This document shows positions 43,384 through 51,354 of a stretch of 64,000 bases of DNA, in pieces; position 1 is the first letter of the stretch, and each line of letters starts with the position of its first letter. Under the pieces are notes generated by a model that saw nothing but the letters and a program-made list of their open reading frames with translations, had not been told where the DNA came from and made no database searches. Made by a program: the position numbers and the translations under genes. The stretch covers positions 372,001 to 436,000 of the forward strand of contig NZ_FQUM01000004.1 of NCBI RefSeq assembly GCF_900129025.1, written 5' to 3'. The stretch comes from Mariniphaga anaerophila. GTDB taxonomy: Bacteria; Bacteroidota; Bacteroidia; Bacteroidales; Prolixibacteraceae.

Positions 43384-44283
43384 TTAATAAAGTTTTTCCG
43401 GGTAAACGCCCTCTTCAATCAGTTTATTAATTTTTTCTACAACGTATGGTTTGTCTTCTTTATAGGTAACGCCAAACCATGGAGAATCGGCTTTCAGTAC
43501 TTTTACAGATGCTTTTTTTGCCTGAATCATGTCGAACACTACCGATGGAATGTACACTTCCGATTTGGGTTCGTTGATGTGATTTTTCAGGAAAGTAACG
43601 AATTCTGCTTCGAGAACCGGAAAGATGGAAGGTTGAAAACCCCAGATATTCATTGATGCACTTTCGTTTCCGGTAAGCTCTGTTTCGCTTCCGTCTGATT
43701 CAACTGAAATAACTTTTCCGTCTTTTTTCAGAATTTTAACGGTTTCTACAATTTTGCGGAGCGAATCGTTTTCGTCTACATCGCAAATTCCACGAGACAC
43801 TGAGCCAAACTCAGAAAGTGTATTTGCAAGTTTGTACCCAACCATGGAATATTCGGTCTGATTTTCAGACCGGGTTAAAAAGTCGGCCATTACTTTGTAG
43901 GCATTGTATCCGTAAAAATCGTCGGCATTCAGCGCGCAAAACGGTTCTTTTATTGCGTCTTTTGTAACCAGAACGGCGTGTGCTGTCCCCCACGGTTTTT
44001 CTCTGCCTTCCGGAAGTGTGAATCCTTCAGGTAAATTGTCAAGTTCCTGGTAAACGTATTCAACTTCTATTTTTCCTTTCAGAATCGGATCAAATTTTGC
44101 CTTGAATGCATCGGCAAAACTTTCTCTAATTACAAAAACAACCTTTCCAAATCCTGCCCTGATGGCATCGTATATAGAATAGTCGATAATTGCTTCTCCA
44201 TTCGGACCTACCGGTTCTACCTGTTTCAGGCCTCCAAAGCGGCTGCCCATTCCTGCTGCAAGTATGAGTAATGTCGGTTTCAT
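43384..44283 (-). CDS. Sugar-1-phosphate nucleotidyltransferase
   Basis: 299 residues. The N-terminal nucleotide-binding signature LAAGMGSRFGGLKQVEPVG and the metal-site region CALNADDFYGYNAY place it in the nucleotidyltransferase family with GalU/MurU-like members. KPWGTAHAVLV is the typical middle motif. It lies between a sugar transporter and a NahK-like kinase, so the likely reaction is HexNAc-1-phosphate plus UTP giving UDP-HexNAc. The sugar and nucleotide are inferred. Normal length for this group. Confidence 0.8.
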   Translation of the reverse strand: MKPTLLILAAGMGSRFGGLKQVEPVGPNGEAIIDYSIYDAIRAGFGKVVFVIRESFADAFKAKFDPILKGKIEVEYVYQELDNLPEGFTLPEGREKPWGTAHAVLVTKDAIKEPFCALNADDFYGYNAYKVMADFLTRSENQTEYSMVGYKLANTLSEFGSVSRGICDVDENDSLRKIVETVKILKKDGKVISVESDGSETELTGNESASMNIWGFQPSIFPVLEAEFVTFLKNHINEPKSEVYIPSVVFDMIQAKKASVKVLKADSPWFGVTYKEDKPYVVEKINKLIEEGVYPEKLY

Positions 44284-44293
44284 ATTATTAATT

Positions 44294-45526
44294 TTAAACG
44301 TTTGAAGTTCTAATTTTGTGTCCGCTTATTGCGTAGTAAAGGATAAACAGAAAACAAGGTACTGCAATCCAATATGCATTTTGTGCGCCAATGGCGTCTT
44401 TCAGAAATCCATAGAGCGTAGGAATTACTGCTCCTCCTACAATTGCCGTTACAAGTAATGATGAACCTGCTTTGGTGAATTTGCCCAGGTCGGCCATGGC
44501 AAGGGGCCAAAGTGCCGGCCACATTAACGAACAACCCAGCGCCATAAGGAATATAAACCAAATGGAAACAGCCGCCGGAGTGGATACAACTAAAATTGAA
44601 CCGGCAATAGCAACAATGGAGCTAATAAGAAGAGCTTTTGACTGGCTCAGGTATTTGGGAATGAAAATCACACCACAAATATAGCCTAACGTCATTCCAA
44701 TTGGTGCAATCCATGCGTAACGGTCGGCATTGGGCAGGTCGAGGCTGACTGCATAATCCACGAGTGTTCCGAGCGAAATTGTTTCAACGCCTACATAAAG
44801 AAACAAAGTAATGCTGCCCAGAATAAGGTGCGGAAACTGAAAGATTGATGTTTTGTTGGCGGCGTAAGGAGCATCTTCCACGTTGTCGGAATCTTCTCCG
44901 GCAGCTTTTACTTCTGGTAACCCCGAAAAGTAGGCCAGCACGCCAAGCAAAATAAATATTCCTATAATTATATAAAAAGGAAGGTTGATATCGGTGAGTT
45001 TTACATCATCAACACTTTTATTAATTACCAATGCCAGAAATACCGGAGAAATGGGCCAGGCCAGTTTGTTGGCAATTCCCATAATACTCATTCGTTTGGC
45101 AGCACTTTCGATGGGGCCGAGAATGGTAATGTAAGGATTTACAGAAGCCTGTAGAAAGGCATTTCCCATCCCACTTATAAATGAGGCCAACAGAAACAGC
45201 GGTAGGCTTTCCAGTTGAGCCGACGGGATGAAAAGGTAAAATCCTAAGGCAAACATCAGAAACGAAAGCGCCATGGTGTTTTTGTACCCAATTCGTTTAA
45301 TAACCATCGATGCCGGGTAACTAAAAATCAGGAATGCTGAGAATGTGGCAGCAATAACCAGGTACGACTGTCCCGATGAAATTTGAAGCGCTTTGTTTAG
45401 TAGAGGAACCAGATAACTGTTAATACCAAGGGCAAACCCAATGGCAAAAAACATGATACCTACAATAATAAGGGGGAAAGTGTACGACTGCCTGGTTGTG
45501 GCACTCGCTGAAGCTTTGGCATTCAT
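44294..45526 (-). CDS. FucP-type MFS sugar transporter
   Basis: 410 residues with twelve predicted membrane helices. The first helix and loop (FFAIGFALGINSYLVPLL) and the later GMGNAFLQASVNPYITILGP are typical of the FucP/GluP/NagP sugar:proton symporter group. The insertion between helices 6 and 7 is acidic (AAGEDSDNVEDAP). It is the first gene of the operon and should bring in the sugar that the downstream kinase and nucleotidyltransferase use. The substrate could be an N-acetylhexosamine, MurNAc or a galacto-sugar; the sequence does not decide. Confidence 0.88.
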   Translation of the reverse strand: MNAKASASATTRQSYTFPLIIVGIMFFAIGFALGINSYLVPLLNKALQISSGQSYLVIAATFSAFLIFSYPASMVIKRIGYKNTMALSFLMFALGFYLFIPSAQLESLPLFLLASFISGMGNAFLQASVNPYITILGPIESAAKRMSIMGIANKLAWPISPVFLALVINKSVDDVKLTDINLPFYIIIGIFILLGVLAYFSGLPEVKAAGEDSDNVEDAPYAANKTSIFQFPHLILGSITLFLYVGVETISLGTLVDYAVSLDLPNADRYAWIAPIGMTLGYICGVIFIPKYLSQSKALLISSIVAIAGSILVVSTPAAVSIWFIFLMALGCSLMWPALWPLAMADLGKFTKAGSSLLVTAIVGGAVIPTLYGFLKDAIGAQNAYWIAVPCFLFILYYAISGHKIRTSNV

Positions 45527-45692
45527 TGTTTTTGAATTTTTATAGATTATTAATGGAATGTGATTTTGGTTACGAAAGAAGGAAATCTTTTTGAAAAAAG
45601 GAAATCCTTTTCTGAAAAGTTTTTAAATTTTTTAGAAAGGGGTATCCGGAAGGGGTGAATTATTTTAAAAGAGGTGTTTGAAGTGTTTTATT

Positions 45693-46205
45693 CTATTTGT
45701 ACCAACTGGCGTAAGTTCCGTAAGAACTTGCAATGCGGTGAATCTCACCTTCCAGGAGCTCCGGGCTGATTGCTTTTATTTTTTTCGCAGGAATTCCGGC
45801 GTAAACACTTCCACTTTCAACCACGGTCCCTTTTGTTACTACCGAACCGGCAGCTACAATAGAATTGCTTTCAACCACGGCATCGTCTAAAATCACAGCA
45901 TTCATTCCTATCATCACATTGTCGTGCAATGTGCATCCGTGAACAATTGCTCCGTGGGCAATGGTTACGTTGCTTCCGATATTCGTAGGCGATTTTTTGT
46001 ATGTTGCATGAATAACTGCGTTATCCTGAACATTTGTGTTGTTGCCAATTTTTATATAATGAACATCGCCCCGCAAAACAGCATTAAACCAAACACTGCA
46101 ATTGTCGCCCATTTCAACGTCACCAATCAGTGTTGCTGTTTCAGCCAAAAAACAGTTTTTGCCAACAATCGGAGTCTTGTTATTTAACGTTTTTACGAGT
46201 GCCAT
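45693..46205 (-). CDS. Gamma-class carbonic anhydrase-like protein
   Basis: 170 residues from ATG 46205; a longer frame to 46259 has no family support. A left-handed beta-helix of hexapeptide repeats (IGDVEMGDNCSVWF, IKIGNNTNVQDNAVI). The three zinc-ligand histidines are in place: H66 (AVIHAT), H84 and H89 (IAHGAIVHG). The family (YrdA/PaaY/CaiE type) includes active carbonic anhydrases and acyl-CoA-linked proteins, so activity is likely but not certain. Monocistronic, with its own predicted -7 element; divergent from korAB. Confidence 0.88.
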   Translation of the reverse strand: MALVKTLNNKTPIVGKNCFLAETATLIGDVEMGDNCSVWFNAVLRGDVHYIKIGNNTNVQDNAVIHATYKKSPTNIGSNVTIAHGAIVHGCTLHDNVMIGMNAVILDDAVVESNSIVAAGSVVTKGTVVESGSVYAGIPAKKIKAISPELLEGEIHRIASSYGTYASWYK

Positions 46206-46228
46206 TGTGTATGTATTTAAATTGATTC

Positions 46229-46236
46229 CAAATATA
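46229..46236 (-). promoter_or_regulatory. Predicted promoter (-7) of the carbonic anhydrase gene
   Basis: TATATTTG on the minus strand, 24 bases before the ATG at 46205, matches TAnnTTTG. No -33 TTTG at the right distance. Confidence 0.45.
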
Positions 46237-46288
46237 TCAAAACCTTTAAATGGTTGCATATATCACAATAAACTTGTTAAATAATGGT

Positions 46289-46296
46289 TATTTTTG
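46289..46296 (+). promoter_or_regulatory. Predicted promoter (-7) of korAB
   Basis: TATTTTTG matches TAnnTTTG. Transcription from here gives a leader of about 105 bases before the korA ATG. A TTG lies only 12 bases upstream, too close for a regular -33 element. Confidence 0.4.
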
Positions 46297-46408
46297 CTTG
46301 TTGACAAATTACAGTAAAAAGGTAAACCGATTCTAAAGTTGCAGATTATTAATTTTAGGGTCGTTTTTATTTTGATGTGACAATTTTGAAACCAAAAACT
46401 GTATATAA

Positions 46409-48247
46409 ATGAAGGATGCTAAAGTAATAGAGTTGGAAGAAGTGGCCATTCGGTTTTCCGGAGACTCCGGAGATGGGATGCAGCTTACCGGGACATTGTT
46501 TTCGGATGCCACGGCACTGGTTGGTAACGACATTTCAACCTTCCCCGATTACCCGTCTGAAATCAGGGCTCCGCAGGGAACTGTTGGCGGTGTGTCAGGA
46601 TTTCAGGTGCAATTTGGAAAAAAGGAAGTAACTACCCCCGGCGATTTTGCGCACGTGCTGGTGGCAATGAATCCGGCAGCCATTAAAGCAAATGCCCGGT
46701 TTATGAATCCGGGTGGAATAATTATTTACGATTCCGACTCATTTACGGAAAAAAACCTGAAAAAAGCAGGTTATCAAACCGATGATCCTTTTACTGAAAG
46801 CAACCTTTTAGATTTTCGAAAAATTGGAGTTCCTGTTACAAGCCTTACACGCGAAGGACTGAAAGATTTTGGCCTCGATAACAAAAGTGTGCTTCGAAGC
46901 AAAAATATGCTGGCTCTCGGTTTGGTGTGCTGGATGTTTAACCGTCCGCTTGATTATATCGAAGAGTTTATCCGGAATAAATTTGCCAAAAAACCGGTGG
47001 TGGTCGAGTCTAATATTAAGGTGTTGCACGATGGTTACAATTACGGGATGAACCTGCAACACGAAACTCCCACGTATATTGTTCATTCTGCAGATATTGA
47101 AAATGGAACGTACCGGAATATAAACGGAAATCAGGCTACTGCCTGGGGGCTTATTGCAGCTGCAGAAAGAGCCGGGCTCGAATTGTTCTTGGGTTCTTAT
47201 CCGATTACGCCGGCTACCGAAATTCTTTCCAATTTATCTCAAAGAAAAGATTTAGGCGTAAAAACATTCCAGGCGGAAGACGAAATCGCTGGTATTGCAT
47301 CAGCTATTGGCGCAGCGTTTGCCGGAGATTTGGCCGTAACCACAACCTCCGGACCGGGGCTGGCACTAAAATCTGAAGCCATTGGTTTGGCAGTTATGGC
47401 CGAGCTGCCGTTGGTTATTGTAAATGTTCAGCGGGGAGGCCCGTCAACCGGCTTGCCAACAAAAACAGAACAATCTGATTTGTTGCAGGCGCTTTACGGA
47501 CGTAATGGCGAAAGCCCGGTGGTAGTCCTTTCTGCCAGCACTCCGTCCGATTGTTTTTTCTACGCCTACAAAGCTGCAAAAATTGCTTTGGAACGAATGG
47601 TGCCTGTAATTTTGCTAACCGACGGTTTCCTCGGAAACGGAAGTGAGCCGTGGAAAATTCCTGACGTGTCGGAATTGCCGCCAATTACTCCGCGGGTTGC
47701 GAAAAGTGCAGAAACCTTTAACGCATACAAGCGCGATGAAAATACACTGGCCCGCGATTGGGCATTTCCCGGAATGGCAGGATTTGAACATCGAATTGGA
47801 GGGTTGGAAAAAAGCGTCATCGGAACAGTTAGTCACGATCCGGAAAACCACCAGAAGAATACCGAGATTAGGGAAGGCAAAGTCCAAAAAGTTGTTGATT
47901 TAGTGCCAGATATTGAAGTTTGCGGCGATTCGGATGGCGATGTTTTGGTTGTTGGATGGGGAGGAACATTTGGTCACCTCATTAGCACCGTTCGCGAATT
48001 GAGAAAAGAAGGAAAGAATGTGAGCCTGGCTCATTTTAATTACATCAAACCGTTGCCAAAAAACACTGCCGAAGTTTTTCAGAACTTCAAAAAGATAGTG
48101 GTTTGTGAACTGAATATGGGGCAGTTTGCCGGGTATCTTCGCGATAAAGTGCCGGGTTCTCATTATTATCAGATCAACAAAGTGAAAGGGTTGCCGTTTA
48201 CGGTGAACGAACTGAAAGAAGGTATCAACAAATTACTGGAGGACTAA
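46409..48247 (+). CDS. korA: 2-oxoacid:ferredoxin oxidoreductase, alpha (gamma-alpha fused) subunit
   Basis: 612 residues. The N-terminal gamma domain (about 1-190, FSGDSGDGMQLTGTLFSDA) is fused to the pyrimidine-binding alpha domain, with FLGSYPITPATEILSNLS and VTTTSGPGLALKSEA, and a C-terminal transketolase-like domain (VVGWGGTFGHLIST). This is the two-subunit KorAB layout that links 2-oxoglutarate (or another 2-oxoacid) decarboxylation to ferredoxin reduction, the usual replacement for 2-oxoglutarate dehydrogenase in anaerobic and many facultative Bacteroidota. No ferredoxin gene is adjacent. Confidence 0.92.
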   Translation: MKDAKVIELEEVAIRFSGDSGDGMQLTGTLFSDATALVGNDISTFPDYPSEIRAPQGTVGGVSGFQVQFGKKEVTTPGDFAHVLVAMNPAAIKANARFMNPGGIIIYDSDSFTEKNLKKAGYQTDDPFTESNLLDFRKIGVPVTSLTREGLKDFGLDNKSVLRSKNMLALGLVCWMFNRPLDYIEEFIRNKFAKKPVVVESNIKVLHDGYNYGMNLQHETPTYIVHSADIENGTYRNINGNQATAWGLIAAAERAGLELFLGSYPITPATEILSNLSQRKDLGVKTFQAEDEIAGIASAIGAAFAGDLAVTTTSGPGLALKSEAIGLAVMAELPLVIVNVQRGGPSTGLPTKTEQSDLLQALYGRNGESPVVVLSASTPSDCFFYAYKAAKIALERMVPVILLTDGFLGNGSEPWKIPDVSELPPITPRVAKSAETFNAYKRDENTLARDWAFPGMAGFEHRIGGLEKSVIGTVSHDPENHQKNTEIREGKVQKVVDLVPDIEVCGDSDGDVLVVGWGGTFGHLISTVRELRKEGKNVSLAHFNYIKPLPKNTAEVFQNFKKIVVCELNMGQFAGYLRDKVPGSHYYQINKVKGLPFTVNELKEGINKLLED

Positions 48248-48249
48248 AA

Positions 48250-49296
48250 ATGACAGAACAAAAATATACAATAAAAGATTTTAAAAGCGATAGTGAAGTA
48301 CGTTGGTGCCCGGGTTGTGGCGATTATGCCATAATGAACGGTGTTCAGCGGACAATGGCCGGAATGGGAGTTCCCAAAGAAAAGTTTGCTGTCATTTCAG
48401 GTATCGGGTGTTCCTCCAGGTTTCCTTATTATATGGATACTTTCGGATTTCATACTATTCACGGAAGAGCTTCGGCCGTGGCTTCTGGGGTAAAAATGGC
48501 AAATCCCGATCTTAATGTATGGGTTATTACCGGCGACGGAGATTCAATGGCCATTGGCGGAAATCATTTTATTCATACAATTCGCAGAAATATCGATTTG
48601 AATATTATTCTTTTTAACAACCGTATTTACGGGCTGACAAAGGGACAATATTCGCCAACCTCGGCTCGCGGATTTGTGAGCAAAACCTCTCCGTTTGGAA
48701 CTATTGAAGACCCGTTTATCCCGGGGCAGTTGGTTATTGGTGCGCGGGGAACTTTTTTTGCCCGGTCAATCGACAGTAACCTCAAGCTGGGTGAGTCAGT
48801 GTATCAGGCAGCAGCAGAGCACAAAGGAGCTTCGGTGGTTGAAGTATTGCAGAATTGCGTAATATATAACAATGGTGTTCATGCCGCAATTACTGACCCC
48901 GAACATCGTGCCGATCGCCAGTTGATACTGGAACACGGCAAGCCGATGTTGTTTGGTGCCGAAAACGAAAAAGGTATCATTATGGAAAAAGGACGATTGA
49001 AAGTTGCAAAAATTGGAGAGAACGGAGTTACACTCGACGATATTTTGGTACACGATGCCCACGAAGAAGATCCCACACTTCACCTGGCGTTGATTCATAT
49101 GTCGCTCCCTGATTTTCCGGTGGCATTTGGTGTAATACGAAGCGTTTCTGCCCCGATTTACGACGATGAAATGACCAGACAGATTCAGCAGGTAAAACAA
49201 ACGCGAAAAATTTCGTGTGTTAATGAGCTGTTGAGATCGGGCAATACCTGGGAAGTTACCGGAAATAAAAACGGGAAGTCAGCAGACTGCCCGTAA
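48250..49296 (+). CDS. korB: 2-oxoacid:ferredoxin oxidoreductase, beta subunit
   Basis: 348 residues, two bases after korA, preceded by the strong ribosome site GGAGGA. The thiamine diphosphate pocket is visible in VITGDGDSMAIGGNHF and NNRIYGLTKGQYSPTS. The cysteines of the [4Fe-4S] cluster begin with WCPGCGDYA near residue 20. GQYSPT is typical of the 2-oxoglutarate-acting group, which supports Kor over Por, although substrate range may be broader. The C-terminal tail is slightly basic and unremarkable. A strong terminator follows. Confidence 0.93.
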   Translation: MTEQKYTIKDFKSDSEVRWCPGCGDYAIMNGVQRTMAGMGVPKEKFAVISGIGCSSRFPYYMDTFGFHTIHGRASAVASGVKMANPDLNVWVITGDGDSMAIGGNHFIHTIRRNIDLNIILFNNRIYGLTKGQYSPTSARGFVSKTSPFGTIEDPFIPGQLVIGARGTFFARSIDSNLKLGESVYQAAAEHKGASVVEVLQNCVIYNNGVHAAITDPEHRADRQLILEHGKPMLFGAENEKGIIMEKGRLKVAKIGENGVTLDDILVHDAHEEDPTLHLALIHMSLPDFPVAFGVIRSVSAPIYDDEMTRQIQQVKQTRKISCVNELLRSGNTWEVTGNKNGKSADCP

Positions 49297-49315
49297 AGAT
49301 TTTTGTTCTAAAAAG

Positions 49316-49357
49316 AAAAAGAGGTTGTTGGGTAATTTCCCGACAACCTCTTTTTTT
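49316..49357. terminator. Intrinsic terminator between korB and gdhA
   Basis: AGAGGTTGT and ACAACCTCT close a hairpin that continues with GGG/CCC and is flanked by A-run and T-run. It can serve both converging genes. Confidence 0.9.
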
Positions 49358-49370
49358 GCTTGTTATCTAG

Positions 49371-50726
49371 TTACACCAGCCCCTGTGCCATCATTGCATT
49401 GGCAACTTTTACAAAGCCGGCAACATTTGCTCCTTTTACGTAATTTACAAAACCACCGTTTTCCTTGCCGTGTTTTACACACATTGCATGGATATTGGTC
49501 ATTATTGATTTCAGTTTTTCATCAACCTCTTCGCTGGTCCAGCTCAAACGCATACTGTTCTGGCTCATTTCCAGGCCGGAAACAGCCACGCCGCCTGCAT
49601 TAGCAGCTTTACCCGGTGCGTACAAAATTTTTGCGTTCAAAAACTTATGTTCAGCTTCGTAAGTAGAAGGCATGTTCGCCCCTTCCACTACAGCAATACA
49701 TCCGTTTTTCAACAATGCTTCTGCATCGTCGCCGCTAATTTCGTTCTGGGTTGCACAAGGCAGCGCAACATCACACTTGATGCTCCACGGACGCCGGTTT
49801 TCGAAATACTGCACATTATATTTTTCGGCATATTCATAAATTCTGCCCCGGTACACGTTTTTCAGTAATTTGATGAATTCGAGCTTTTCACGATCAATTC
49901 CGTCGGGATCATAAATAGTACCGTTTGAATCGGACATACTTACCGGTTTTCCGCCCAAATCGAGTACCTTTTCAACAGCAAACTGGGCAACATTTCCTGA
50001 ACCTGAAATTGTCACGGTTTTTCCTTTAATGCTGTCGCCACGTGTTTTCAACATTTCTTCTGCAAAATAAACGGTACCGTAACCTGTGGCTTCCGGGCGC
50101 ATCAACGAGCCACCCCAGCCAATGCCTTTTCCTGTAAGCACGCCAGTAAATTCGTTACGCAACCTTTTATATTGTCCATACATAAAACCAATTTCCCGGC
50201 CGCCTACACCAATATCGCCGGCAGGAATGTCTGTATCAGGGCCGATATGACGCGAAAGCTCAGTCATAAAACTCTGGCAGAAGCGCATTACTTCGTTATC
50301 TGATTTTCCTTTTGGGTCAAAGTCCGAACCGCCCTTTCCACCGCCCATGGGAAGTGAAGTAAGACTGTTTTTCAAAACCTGTTCAAACGCCAAAAACTTA
50401 AAAATATTCAGGTTAACGGTAGGATGAAAGCGCAAACCACCTTTGTACGGGCCAATAGCACTATTCATTTCCACCCTGTAACCGCGGTTAATATGAATAT
50501 TTCCTCCGTCGTCAGTCCATGGCACCCTGAACTGAATAACCCGTTCGGGCTCCACCATACGTTCCAGCACTTTCGACTGGATGTACCTTGGGTTTTTAAC
50601 TAAAAAATCAGCTAGTGTTTCAATCACTCCAAGCACTGCCTGATGAAATTCGGGTTCTCCGGGATTCCTGTCTTTTACATAAGACATAAAATCCTCTGTA
50701 AACTGTTTTGGGTCTTTAAAACTCAT
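49371..50726 (-). CDS. gdhA: Glutamate dehydrogenase (NADP type)
   Basis: 451 residues, hexameric GDH I. It assimilates ammonia onto 2-oxoglutarate to give glutamate. The substrate pocket is visible in GYRVEMNSAIGPYKGGLRFH (residues 84-103), PMGGGKGGSDFDPKGKSD carries the catalytic lysine, and IPAGDIGVGGREIGFM and VTISGSGNVAQFA (NADP fold) follow. The length fits the bacterial NADP-dependent subfamily. It would feed glutamate to the arg and pro genes in this window. Monocistronic, divergent from leuS across 628 bases. Confidence 0.95.
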   Translation of the reverse strand: MSFKDPKQFTEDFMSYVKDRNPGEPEFHQAVLGVIETLADFLVKNPRYIQSKVLERMVEPERVIQFRVPWTDDGGNIHINRGYRVEMNSAIGPYKGGLRFHPTVNLNIFKFLAFEQVLKNSLTSLPMGGGKGGSDFDPKGKSDNEVMRFCQSFMTELSRHIGPDTDIPAGDIGVGGREIGFMYGQYKRLRNEFTGVLTGKGIGWGGSLMRPEATGYGTVYFAEEMLKTRGDSIKGKTVTISGSGNVAQFAVEKVLDLGGKPVSMSDSNGTIYDPDGIDREKLEFIKLLKNVYRGRIYEYAEKYNVQYFENRRPWSIKCDVALPCATQNEISGDDAEALLKNGCIAVVEGANMPSTYEAEHKFLNAKILYAPGKAANAGGVAVSGLEMSQNSMRLSWTSEEVDEKLKSIMTNIHAMCVKHGKENGGFVNYVKGANVAGFVKVANAMMAQGLV

Positions 50727-50753
50727 AAAATATTTGTATTAGTCTGTTGCTGT

Positions 50754-50761
50754 CAAAAATA
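50754..50761 (-). promoter_or_regulatory. Predicted promoter (-7) of gdhA
   Basis: TATTTTTG on the minus strand, 27 bases before the ATG, matches TAnnTTTG. No convincing -33 TTTG. Confidence 0.45.
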
Positions 50762-50898
50762 ACAAATCTCATTTTGTCAGGCGAAAAAGAAAACCGACAT
50801 TGGTTCATTTAAGAGTAATCCAAAATTAACAAAATCGCCCTCTTTTCCGGCAAAATGAAATCTGAAACAAAATTAAAATATTTTAACGATCTCGTGTA

Positions 50899-50912
50899 TT
50901 CTGGCGCCAGAA
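50899..50912. promoter_or_regulatory. Perfect 14-bp palindrome, possible operator
   Basis: TTCTGGCGCCAGAA is fully self-complementary, GC-rich in an AT-rich gap, and lies about 140 bp upstream of the gdhA -7 element. It could be a regulator site for gdhA, but no binding protein is known to me for this sequence. Confidence 0.35.
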
Positions 50913-51318
50913 CATGCATTAATTCAGAAAAAATTCACATTTTAATATGAAATTGAAAATATTTCAGAACAAAACAAACAAAATCATAAAATCATATCCA
51001 GCAGAAACAAATTACAAAAAGAAGGTCACTTTAACTTTTAAATTACATTTTTCCATTCGCCTCAAACACCAAAAACGAACAAAGCCCTTCGTTAACATAA
51101 ATTTATATTATGCAAAAATTATTGTTTTAACAACACACCACAGCGTTTCTTCCCGACACCTGAATTCCGGAAAAATCACTTTTCTCTTGTCTCCGTACTT
51201 TCTGACAAAAATCGTCGAGGCATTTTCCTTATCCAATAAAAAGAGAGATATGTAAATTTTACTCCATTTTTAACGGGATTAGAAAAACACGATTTTCGAT
51301 AGCTTTAAACAAATTCTT

Positions 51319-51326
51319 TATCTTTG
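51319..51326 (+). promoter_or_regulatory. Predicted promoter (-7) of leuS
   Basis: TATCTTTG matches TAnnTTTG, 28 bases before the ATG. TTTTCG near 51293 is a weak -33 candidate. Confidence 0.5.
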
Positions 51327-51354
51327 CGGCTTAAAAATCAGATTTATCAATAAA

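Larger units (their letters stand above)
50727..51354. other. Gene-free AT-rich intergenic region between gdhA and leuS
   Basis: It carries the gdhA -7 element, a perfect palindrome TTCTGGCGCCAGAA (50899-50912) that stands out from its AT-rich surroundings, and the leuS -7 element. One 102-codon frame (50947-51255) has the K/N/I/F composition of translated A-rich noncoding DNA and is not accepted as a gene. I see no RNA gene. Confidence 0.6.

Noticed and set aside
50947-51255. 102-codon open frame between gdhA and leuS
   Set aside because: Its composition (K, N, I, F, S) is what A-rich noncoding DNA gives when translated. No family pattern or plausible promoter, and it occupies the region expected for the leuS promoter.
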